Part shown: positions 14,156 to 20,751 of the stretch, piece after piece | How positions within the stretch are numbered: the stretch's first letter is position 1 | Layout: every line of letters starts with the position of its first letter | Source of the DNA: an uncultured Lachnospiraceae bacterium | GTDB taxonomy: Bacteria > Bacillota > Clostridia > Lachnospirales > Lachnospiraceae | DNA length: 32,404 nt | Assembly (NCBI GenBank): GCA_900318375.1 | Contig: ONKG01000034.1 | Location: forward strand, 1 to 32,404 | Direction: 5' to 3' | Notes under the pieces: model-generated | The model's database searches: none | What the model saw: the letters and a program-made list of their open reading frames with translations, nothing else | What the model was told of the DNA's origin: nothing | Program-made: the position numbers and the translations under genes

Positions 14156-15685
14156 ATGCAAAAAGAAATGGAGAACACACTTCCGGAATGCCGGAGGATG
14201 AGAGAGGAGGACACGCATATCCTGCAGTCCCGGCTGTCGGCCTATGCCGGGGAAGGTATGTATCCTTTTCATATGCCGGGACATAAGCGGCGCATGCAGC
14301 CCGCTCCGGGACTCCCTTTTGCCTGGGATCTGACGGAGGTGCCGGGAACGGATGATCTGCACGATGCGGCAGGGATTCTGAAGGAAGCGATGGAGCGCAC
14401 GGCGGACCAGTGCGGGGCGGACAGGACCTGGTATCTGGTCAACGGAAGCACCTGCGGCCTTCTCGCCGGGATCCGGGCGCTGGCGGCTGGCGGAAGTCAT
14501 GTGCTCTGCGCGCGAAACTGCCACAAGGCTGTCTATCATGCCCTGGGGCTCTCCGGATACCATGTACACTGGATCGTGCCGCCCGTGGATCCGGACTGGG
14601 GGATCTGCGGGGGGATCAGCGCTGTCCAGGTCGCTGCCGCGCTGCGAAGGCATCCTTCCGTGAAGGCGGTCATTCTGACGAGTCCGACTTATGAAGGCGT
14701 GCTCTCTGACATTGAAGGAATCTGCAGTGTCTGCCATGCAAGGGATATCCCCGTTCTTGTCGACGAGGCCCACGGGGCCCACCTGATGCCTCTGTCCCGA
14801 AGAGCGGGATTTCCGGCGGGAGCACTTGAATGCGGAGCGGATGTGGTGGTGCAGAGTCCCCATAAGACGCTGCCCAGTCTCACGCAGACCGCGCTTCTGC
14901 ACCTGCAGGGATCTCGAGTGGACCCCCGTAGAATTGAAGATGAACTGGACATTTTTGAGACCAGCTCCCCGTCTTATCCGCTGATGGCTTCCCTGGACGG
15001 ATGTACCGGCATTCTGCGTGTGTACGGAGAGGAGCTCTTCAGAAAATGGGCGGACAGACTTGGCCGTTTTGATAATACAGTCCGGGATCTTCAGAAGATC
15101 CGCATCCTGAACCGATCAGGGGGCGGAGAAGGGCAGAATCAGAAGAGGCAGAATATGCCGCTTTATGATCCCGGGAAGATCCTGATCGATGCGGCGCCGG
15201 CGGGGATGACCGGGGCGGAGCTGGCAGCTCTTCTGCGTGAAAGGTGGAAAATGGAGACAGAGATGACACAGGGGAATCTCGTGCTTGCCATGACAAGCCT
15301 TTGCGATGACGAGGAGGCCCTGGACAGGCTTGCCGCCGCCCTCGTAGATATTGAAGCCGCCGCCCCGAAGACCGCCCCGAAGACGCAGGAAAAGAAAGAT
15401 GGTGACTCCGCAGAGATCTGTCATCTGCTGTCCGGCCTGCGGCCGGTGAGTGTATGCAGGATGGCGGATGTCCGCGGCAGGGAGACGGAAGCTGTTCCTT
15501 TTTATGCTGCGGAAGGAAGAATCTGTTCCGGATATCTGTATTTTTACCCTCCGGGCATTCCCTTTCTGGCACCGGGCGAACTGATAAGTGCAGGGACGCT
15601 GAAGATGATCGGGACCGCGCTCGACAGAGGCCGCTCCATCTACCGCGGCGCAAAGGACGGGACCCTGCCCTGCCTGCGCGAATAA
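14156..15685 (+). CDS. Orn/Lys/Arg decarboxylase family PLP enzyme
   Basis: A 509-residue fold-type I PLP enzyme of the Orn/Lys/Arg decarboxylase family, shorter than the roughly 700-residue E. coli enzymes because it lacks the N-terminal wing domain; this is usual in Firmicutes. Visible marks are PFHMPGHKR (residues 37-45), the cofactor-binding NGSTCGLLAG (97-106), DEAHGAH with the PLP-nitrogen partner Asp203, and SPHKTLPS with the Schiff-base Lys237. A smaller C-terminal domain follows. It would make a diamine or polyamine precursor such as cadaverine or agmatine; the substrate cannot be decided here. AGGAAGG supports ATG 14156. A hydrophilic stretch near residues 318-330 looks like an insertion. 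Confidence 0.9.
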   Translation: MQKEMENTLPECRRMREEDTHILQSRLSAYAGEGMYPFHMPGHKRRMQPAPGLPFAWDLTEVPGTDDLHDAAGILKEAMERTADQCGADRTWYLVNGSTCGLLAGIRALAAGGSHVLCARNCHKAVYHALGLSGYHVHWIVPPVDPDWGICGGISAVQVAAALRRHPSVKAVILTSPTYEGVLSDIEGICSVCHARDIPVLVDEAHGAHLMPLSRRAGFPAGALECGADVVVQSPHKTLPSLTQTALLHLQGSRVDPRRIEDELDIFETSSPSYPLMASLDGCTGILRVYGEELFRKWADRLGRFDNTVRDLQKIRILNRSGGGEGQNQKRQNMPLYDPGKILIDAAPAGMTGAELAALLRERWKMETEMTQGNLVLAMTSLCDDEEALDRLAAALVDIEAAAPKTAPKTQEKKDGDSAEICHLLSGLRPVSVCRMADVRGRETEAVPFYAAEGRICSGYLYFYPPGIPFLAPGELISAGTLKMIGTALDRGRSIYRGAKDGTLPCLRE

Positions 15686-15715
15686 CCCGACAGGAATCAC
15701 CCTGCATCAGGGGCG

Positions 15716-15744
15716 TTGACTTTTGGAACGGTAATCCATATAAT
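15716..15744 (+). promoter_or_regulatory. Promoter of the SCIFF gene
   Basis: TTGACT (15716-15721), 17-base spacer, TATAAT (15739-15744). It begins 31 bases after the decarboxylase stop and gives a leader of about 95 bases before the peptide gene. Confidence 0.85.
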
Positions 15745-15847
15745 AAACCAAGGTGAAAGCCCCTTTTACGCGAAAAGCCGGTGCGGTGACGCCGGATCTA
15801 CGTGTTTTGAAACAATATTATTACTTCATTTCAGAAAGGATTTGATC

Positions 15848-15997
15848 ATGAAACATATCGTGACCCTGAATACCCGTGATATGGCAAAGAGCGCTGTCAA
15901 AGGCGGCTGCGGCGAGTGCCAGACTTCCTGCCAGAGCGCATGCAAGACCAGCTGCGGCGTTGCAAATCAGCCCTGCGAGAACAAGGATGCTGAATAA
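15848..15997 (+). CDS. SCIFF ranthipeptide precursor (six cysteines in forty-five)
   Basis: A 49-residue peptide that matches the SCIFF family almost end to end: MKHIVTLNTRD leader, then GGCGECQTSCQSACKTSC, then ANQPCE. The six cysteines are 21, 24, 28, 32, 36 and 43. SCIFF peptides are nearly universal in Clostridia and are modified by a dedicated radical SAM enzyme, encoded next. AGAAAGGA precedes ATG 15848. The residue after Cys36 is Gly37, whereas studied SCIFF peptides have Thr37, the reported acceptor of the thioether bond from Cys32 (from memory of the literature on CteA and Tte1186a). The biological role of the mature peptide is not established. Confidence 0.95.
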   Translation: MKHIVTLNTRDMAKSAVKGGCGECQTSCQSACKTSCGVANQPCENKDAE

Positions 15998-16057
15998 TCC
16001 GGGCTTTATCTTCACTTTTTTTGTGATGAATGAATCTTGAACAAACGCATATTATGG

Positions 16058-16082
16058 GCCATGCACTCGAAGAGCGCATGGC
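16058..16082 (+). repeat. Hairpin between SCIFF and its maturase
   Basis: GCCATGC (16058-16064) pairs with GCATGGC (16076-16082) across 11 bases, in the 166-base gap between the peptide and the maturase. It could lower downstream expression or protect the peptide mRNA; no T run follows. Confidence 0.45.
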
Positions 16083-16163
16083 TCATTGCGCGTAAAAGAG
16101 AGGTTCGGAAGACCCGGCAGGTCATAAGGTTTCAAGAGGCAGTTTCAAATAGGCATAGATTAA

Positions 16164-17555
16164 ATGATTCATCAATATAAACTTAATGGTTACAATATTG
16201 TCCTCGATATAAACAGCGGAAGCATTCATGTGCCGGACACGCTTGCCTATGAGGCGATCCGTCTCATTGATGAGTGCGGCGGCAGCAAAAGCAGTGAGGA
16301 AATCGGCAGGGAACTGCTGCAGCAGTTTGCTGCCGAGGGTGTCACGCAGCAAGAAGTTCAGGAAACGCTGGATGATATCGAGGAGCTGCGCGCGCAGGGG
16401 AAACTATTTTCCGAAGAGACATTTGCGGACAAGGCGTTTGACCTCAAAAAGCGCAATACAGTCATCAAGGCGCTCTGTCTTCTGGTGGCACACACCTGCA
16501 ATCTCAATTGCAGCTACTGCTTTGCCGCACAGGGAAATTTTCACGGACAGCACGGCCTGATGTCCTTCGAGACCGGAAAGCGCGCTCTGGATTTCCTGGT
16601 GGAGAATTCGGGGATGCGCAGAAATCTGGAGGTGGATTTTTTCGGGGGCGAGCCCTTGATGAACTTCCAGGTCTGCAGAGATCTGGTCGATTATGCCCGC
16701 TCCATCGAGAAGGAAAAAAAGAAAAATTTCCGTTTTACTTTGACGACCAACGGTGTCGGCGTGACGGATGAAGTCATCGAGTGGGCCAACAGAGAATGCC
16801 ACAATGTTGTCCTCAGTCTTGACGGACGCAAGGAAGTCAATGACCGCTTCCGCAAGGACTATTCAGGCCGCGGAAGCTACGACAGGATCGTTCCCAATTT
16901 CAAAAAGTTTGTCGAAAAGCGGGAGGGCAGAGGCTATTACATGCGCGGCACCTTTACCCATTTCAACACGGACTTTACCAGCGACATCTTCCACATGGCG
17001 GATGATCTGGGCTTTGCGGAGCTTTCCATGGAGCCGGTGGTTGCGGATCCCGACAGCCCCTCCGCGCTCAGGCAGGAGGATCTCCCGGTCATTTTTGAGC
17101 AGTATGAGATCCTTGCAAAAGACATGCTGCGCAGGGAGAGAGAGGGAAAACCGATCACCTTCTATCATTATATGCTGGACCTGGAGCACGGCCCCTGCAT
17201 CTACAAACGTATTTCAGGGTGCGGCTCAGGGACAGAATATCTTGCCGTGACGGCATCAGGAGACCTCTATCCCTGCCACCAGTTTGTCAATGATCCCGAG
17301 TTCAGGATGGGAGATATCTGGAAGGGTGTTACCAACACGGAGCTTCGGGATTCTTTCAAGCTCTGTAATGTGTACTCCCGTCCGGAGTGTGCAGAATGCT
17401 GGGCAAAGCTGTACTGCGCGGGCGGATGCGCAGCGAATGCCTATCACGCAGCCGGCGATATCCACGGCACCTATCATATGGGCTGTGAAATCTTTAAAAA
17501 GAGGATCGAGTGCGCGCTGATGATCAAGGCAGGCCTTGCAATGGATCACGCCTGA
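16164..17555 (+). CDS. SCIFF maturase, radical SAM/SPASM thioether-forming enzyme
   Basis: A 463-residue radical SAM protein. Residues 1-90 form a PqqD-like peptide-recognition region (YKLNGYNIVLDINSG at the start is typical of SCIFF maturases). The radical SAM cluster motif is CNLNCSYC with Cys112, Cys116 and Cys119. The C-terminal SPASM domain shows CGSGTEYLAV, YPCHQF and the dense CAECWAKLYCAGGC block, ligands for two auxiliary 4Fe-4S clusters. It installs a thioether from a Cys sulfur to a backbone carbon in the peptide encoded just upstream. The start ATG 16164 fits the family despite a weak ribosome site. No peptide exporter or protease is adjacent, as is common for SCIFF loci. Confidence 0.95.
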   Translation: MIHQYKLNGYNIVLDINSGSIHVPDTLAYEAIRLIDECGGSKSSEEIGRELLQQFAAEGVTQQEVQETLDDIEELRAQGKLFSEETFADKAFDLKKRNTVIKALCLLVAHTCNLNCSYCFAAQGNFHGQHGLMSFETGKRALDFLVENSGMRRNLEVDFFGGEPLMNFQVCRDLVDYARSIEKEKKKNFRFTLTTNGVGVTDEVIEWANRECHNVVLSLDGRKEVNDRFRKDYSGRGSYDRIVPNFKKFVEKREGRGYYMRGTFTHFNTDFTSDIFHMADDLGFAELSMEPVVADPDSPSALRQEDLPVIFEQYEILAKDMLRREREGKPITFYHYMLDLEHGPCIYKRISGCGSGTEYLAVTASGDLYPCHQFVNDPEFRMGDIWKGVTNTELRDSFKLCNVYSRPECAECWAKLYCAGGCAANAYHAAGDIHGTYHMGCEIFKKRIECALMIKAGLAMDHA

Positions 17556-17562
17556 CCGCTTG

Positions 17563-17820
17563 TCAGTATTTGGGAAACTCATGTTTGAGATTGCTTGCTC
17601 CGCAGATGTAATCTACGCTCACATTGTACAGGCGCGCCAGACTTAGAAGTGTTTCGATATGCATAACGGATCTGCCGCGCTCGTACTCGGAGTAGGTCTG
17701 CTGGCGGATCCCCAGATATTCCGCCACCTGTTTCTGGGTGAGATTGTTCTTTTTTCTCAGGTGGGCAATACGTTTAAGGACATAGGAGTGATAGGGGAGT
17801 TTTTTTTCTGCATTAGTCAC
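17563..17820 (-). CDS. XRE-family helix-turn-helix regulator
   Basis: An 85-residue DNA-binding protein with one HTH_3 domain: LRKKNNLTQKQVAEYLGI forms helices 1-2 and RQQTYSEYERGR the recognition helix. It resembles small phage-type and biosynthesis-linked repressors. The start is GTG 17820, with AAAGGAG seven bases upstream on the minus strand. Its stop is seven bases from the SCIFF maturase stop, so the two genes converge with no room for a terminator between them. An imperfect palindrome at 17887-17905 upstream may be its operator. Its target genes are unknown. Confidence 0.85.
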   Translation of the reverse strand: MTNAEKKLPYHSYVLKRIAHLRKKNNLTQKQVAEYLGIRQQTYSEYERGRSVMHIETLLSLARLYNVSVDYICGASNLKHEFPKY

Positions 17821-17886
17821 ATTCTGACTCCTTTTTTACTGTTACGATGCTGTGCCTGATACTGAAAGAAGTATATCATATTTGCA

Positions 17887-17905
17887 CTCAAATATCAAAT
17901 GTGAG
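17887..17905. promoter_or_regulatory. Imperfect palindrome upstream of the XRE gene, possible operator
   Basis: CTCAAATATCAAATGTGAG has matching outer arms CTCA/TGAG and partly symmetric AT-rich inner positions. It lies between the divergent XRE gene and the S4-domain gene, where a self-regulating repressor would bind. Confidence 0.35.
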
Positions 17906-18028
17906 ATATACCTTTTTGCGAAAGTTTTGATCCTGTCGGAAAAATCGCTGACAGGAAAGGCTGCCCTTCACGCTGGGGGTATTCTCCCGGGGAAGACTCT
18001 GTCGAGCGGCATTTTTCGAAAGGTGAAA

Positions 18029-18832
18029 ATGAGAAACAGGGAAGATGATATGCTGCTTGCCGGAAGGATCCGGGATCTGGCGCGGCAGGCAGAACAGAAT
18101 GGATACCTGACACATACGGGGTTTTTGTCGCTCTCCGAACAGTCCCTGGCCATGACGGTTCTGGCGGAATCCGGTATCCCTCAGAGCGGAAAAAGACATT
18201 TGTTTTACGGCGGGATGCAGGAGGCAGACAGAAAAGTCCTGTATTTTCTGCCATCTTATCTGGAGGCGGAGGATGTCAAGGCGCAGGAGGATTCGGGAGA
18301 GGGCGTGCTTGCCTGCCTGAAGATCACAGTGCGCGGAGCCCGCTTTACAAAGGAGATCGGCCACAGAGACTGCCTGGGCGCTTTGATGCATCTGGGAATC
18401 GGACGCGGACAGATCGGAGATATTCTTCCGGAAAGGGACGGCACCTGTATCTGGGTATTTGTTCTGGCGGGAATGGAAGAGCATATCTGCCGTGAACTGG
18501 TCACGATCGGCAGGGCTCATGTGGATATTGAGGCGGCTGCACCGGCGGCCTGTACCGCACGGCCGCTGCTCATTCCCCGCAGCGGCAGCATTGCCTCGGT
18601 CAGGATCGACAGCCTGATCGCGATGGTTTTCCGTGTCTCCCGCTCCGCAGCCCAGGAGCTTGTCTCGCGGGAGGAGGTTTTTGCCGACGGCAGGACGGTG
18701 ACATCGTCTTCCTTTACACCTGGTCCGGGAACCAGGATCTCGGTCCGCGGCCACGGTAAATTTATTTATGAAGGTGAGGAGAAAACGACCAGGAAGGGCA
18801 GGATCTTTGTCCGGACGAGTGTATTTTCATAA
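18029..18832 (+). CDS. ylmH: YlmH-type S4-domain RNA-binding protein
   Basis: A 267-residue protein that begins like YlmH (LLAGRIRDLARQAEQNGYLTH) and ends in an S4 RNA-binding domain (about residues 188-265: SVRIDSLIAMVFRVSRSAAQ, then GHGKFIYEGE). AAAGGTGA precedes ATG 18029; the frame is open further upstream, but that stretch does not resemble the family. YlmH proteins bind ribosomal 50S-tRNA complexes, and B. subtilis YlmH has been linked to ribosome-associated quality control. In many Firmicutes the gene lies in the cell-division cluster; here it stands apart and precedes a sugar-nucleotide enzyme by 33 bases. Confidence 0.85.
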   Translation: MRNREDDMLLAGRIRDLARQAEQNGYLTHTGFLSLSEQSLAMTVLAESGIPQSGKRHLFYGGMQEADRKVLYFLPSYLEAEDVKAQEDSGEGVLACLKITVRGARFTKEIGHRDCLGALMHLGIGRGQIGDILPERDGTCIWVFVLAGMEEHICRELVTIGRAHVDIEAAAPAACTARPLLIPRSGSIASVRIDSLIAMVFRVSRSAAQELVSREEVFADGRTVTSSSFTPGPGTRISVRGHGKFIYEGEEKTTRKGRIFVRTSVFS

Positions 18833-18865
18833 TTTTGATTGGGAAAGGAGGCAGGAATCCGCGAG

Positions 18866-20116
18866 ATGGACAGCGGTTCCGTACAGACAATGACATATCA
18901 GGACGCTTACCGCAAACTTGAGGAGTATGGACAGCTTCATGTTCTGAAGTATTATGATGAACTGAATGAGGAACAGAAGGCACAGCTTCTGCAGCAGGTG
19001 GAGGATACGGATTTCTCTGTTCTGCAGTACGTGGAGCACAAGGATGCGGCTCTTGAAATCAAGGAGATTTCCCCTATTGCGGCCATGGAGCTCGACGAAG
19101 TTGAAGCCCGCAGGGAAGAGTTTACACAGATCGGTCTTGACGCGGTCCGTCAGGGAAAGGTTGCGGCTGTTCTTCTGGCCGGCGGTATGGGGACCCGCCT
19201 GGGTTCTGACGATCCCAAGTGCATGTATGACATCGGACTCACACATCCCGTCTATATTATGCAGAGACTGGTTGAGAACCTGATGGATGTCGTAAAGGCG
19301 GCGGGGGCATATGTTCCCTTCTTTATCATGACGAGTGACAAAAACCATGACAAGACAGTCTCTTTCATGGAGAAGATGAACTATTTCGGCTACGATCCTT
19401 CCAAGATCTGGTTTTTCAAGCAGGAGATGGCTCCTGCGGCAGATTACAGCGGCAAGGTCTATATGGAGGAGAAGTACAGGATTTCCACATCTCCCAACGG
19501 CAACGGCGGCTGGTTTCTTTCCATGAAGCGCTGCGGTCTGATCGACAAGGTCCACGAACTCGGAATCGAGTGGCTCAATACCTTTGCGGTGGACAATGTT
19601 CTGCAGCGGATCGCAGATCCTGTTTTTGTAGGCGCGACAATCGCTTCGGGCTGCGCCTCGGGCGCCAAGACAGTCCGCAAGGCGGACCGCGATGAGCGTG
19701 TCGGCGTCATATGCCTTGCGGACGGAAGACCTTCCATCATCGAATATTATGAGATGACTCCCGAGCTTCTGGACGCCAAAAATGAAAAGGGTGATCCCGC
19801 TTACAATTTCGGCGTTATCATGAATTACCTTTTCCGTGAAAAAGATCTTGAGCGCATTGTCGATGAGGTGCTCCCTGTCCATATCGTAGAGAAAAAGATC
19901 CCCTGTCTGGATGAGAACGGAAATCCCGTCTCTCCGGAGCAGCCGAACGGATACAAATTTGAGCAGCTTGTTCTGGATATGGTCCGTGAGCTGGATACCT
20001 GCCTTCCCGTGGAAGTGGACCGGGCCAAAGAGTTTGCTCCGATCAAAAACAAGACCGGTGTCGATTCTGTAGAAAGTGCGCGTGAACTCTGCAGACAGAA
20101 CGGTATTGAGCTTTAA
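18866..20116 (+). CDS. UDP-sugar pyrophosphorylase (UAP1/UDPGP type 1 family)
   Basis: A 416-residue nucleotidyltransferase of the eukaryote-like UDPGP family rather than the bacterial GalU/GlmU type. The uridine-binding loop LLAGGMGTRLG is at about residues 103-113 and is followed by DPKCMYDIG. Later marks include NGNGG (substrate loop), EYYEMTP, YNFGVIMNY and FAPIKNKTG, matching UDP-N-acetylhexosamine or UTP-glucose-1-phosphate pyrophosphorylases. It would make UDP-GlcNAc, UDP-GalNAc or UDP-glucose from UTP and the sugar phosphate. The start ATG 18866 is chosen over an in-frame TTG at 18839 because a GGAGG would fall inside that reading. A 20-bp terminator hairpin follows. Confidence 0.87.
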   Translation: MDSGSVQTMTYQDAYRKLEEYGQLHVLKYYDELNEEQKAQLLQQVEDTDFSVLQYVEHKDAALEIKEISPIAAMELDEVEARREEFTQIGLDAVRQGKVAAVLLAGGMGTRLGSDDPKCMYDIGLTHPVYIMQRLVENLMDVVKAAGAYVPFFIMTSDKNHDKTVSFMEKMNYFGYDPSKIWFFKQEMAPAADYSGKVYMEEKYRISTSPNGNGGWFLSMKRCGLIDKVHELGIEWLNTFAVDNVLQRIADPVFVGATIASGCASGAKTVRKADRDERVGVICLADGRPSIIEYYEMTPELLDAKNEKGDPAYNFGVIMNYLFREKDLERIVDEVLPVHIVEKKIPCLDENGNPVSPEQPNGYKFEQLVLDMVRELDTCLPVEVDRAKEFAPIKNKTGVDSVESARELCRQNGIEL

Positions 20117-20144
20117 CTGCGGTATTGAACATTCATCATAGGTG

Positions 20145-20195
20145 CGTTTTTGTCCGCAAACAGAGTTTTCTGTTTGCGGACAGAAACGTTTTTTT
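20145..20195 (+). terminator. Strong terminator after the UDP-sugar pyrophosphorylase
   Basis: A 20-bp stem with a single G-U pair: left arm 20145-20164, right arm 20169-20188, four-base loop, core TGTCCGCAAACAGA, followed by seven T residues. It ends 21 bases before the next start codon. Confidence 0.9.
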
Positions 20196-20216
20196 GCGGA
20201 TGCCTGGAGGGACCGT

Positions 20217-20492
20217 ATGTTTCGTTTATGGGTAAGAGAATGGAAGGACAACCATCTGATCAAAGACACTGTGATCGAGGATTCCTCTGATGACACCAGA
20301 ACACACAAGGTTTTCCGCGCGCTCGAGACAGCCTGCGTGGAGTTTGATCTGGCTGTGCCCGTGTGGCTTGATGCCACAATCCGCGACTTTCAGAGACATG
20401 CGAGAGCGCGGTTTACCAAAGATGCATTTATGGAGGAGATCGATTTTGATTACCTGGAAATCTATGTGATCGAAGAGGATGATCTGTACTGA
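20217..20492 (+). CDS. Small acidic protein of unknown function
   Basis: A 91-residue protein that I do not recognise. ATG 20217 follows CTGGAGGGACCGT, a good ribosome site. The sequence is soluble-looking, starts MFRLWVREWKDNHLIKD, has a central amphipathic part with FRALETACVEFDLAVPVWLD, and ends in an acidic, aromatic tail (EEIDFDYLEIYVIEEDDLY). There are no membrane segments or metal motifs. It sits between two strong terminators, so it needs its own promoter or read-through; none is evident. Codon use and the ribosome site suggest that it is real. Similar short proteins beside sugar-nucleotide genes may exist in relatives, but I cannot confirm that. Confidence 0.75.
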   Translation: MFRLWVREWKDNHLIKDTVIEDSSDDTRTHKVFRALETACVEFDLAVPVWLDATIRDFQRHARARFTKDAFMEEIDFDYLEIYVIEEDDLY

Positions 20493-20557
20493 TCTGTCTC
20501 TGCCCGGGGATGCCGGAAAGCCGGCAGTGCGGCCGGATCAGCTCCTTCGATGTATGA

Positions 20558-20592
20558 AGAAAGTCTTCCTTTCAAGGGAGACTTTCTTTTTG
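20558..20592 (+). terminator. Terminator after the small protein gene
   Basis: AGAAAGTCTTCC (20558-20569) pairs with GGGAGACTTTCT (20576-20587) with one G-U pair, followed by TTTT. Confidence 0.88.
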
Positions 20593-20696
20593 TGTTTTAC
20601 AATTTGATATAAAAAAACACACAAAAACAACACATTTCGACTTTAAACTGAATTACATAAGCAATGAAAAGTATCATCGAAAAGGAATGTGCACCG

Positions 20697-20721
20697 CGGA
20701 GATTTATGTTTTGAATCTCCG
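20697..20721 (+). promoter_or_regulatory. Leader hairpin upstream of htrA
   Basis: CGGAGATT (20697-20704) pairs with AATCTCCG (20714-20721), followed by GGGGTTATTTTTC. It lies 30 bases before the htrA start codon and may affect translation or mRNA stability. No clear -35/-10 pair was identified upstream. Confidence 0.45.
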
Positions 20722-20751
20722 GGGGTTATTTTTCATGAAAGGGCAGAAATC

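Noticed and set aside
17852-18028. N-terminal extension of the S4 protein
   Set aside because: The frame is open, but a good ribosome site and the family start both point to ATG 18029.
18827-20377. 516-residue minus-strand frame opposite the pyrophosphorylase
   Set aside because: Runs through the gene and its terminator hairpin; no motif and no ribosome site.
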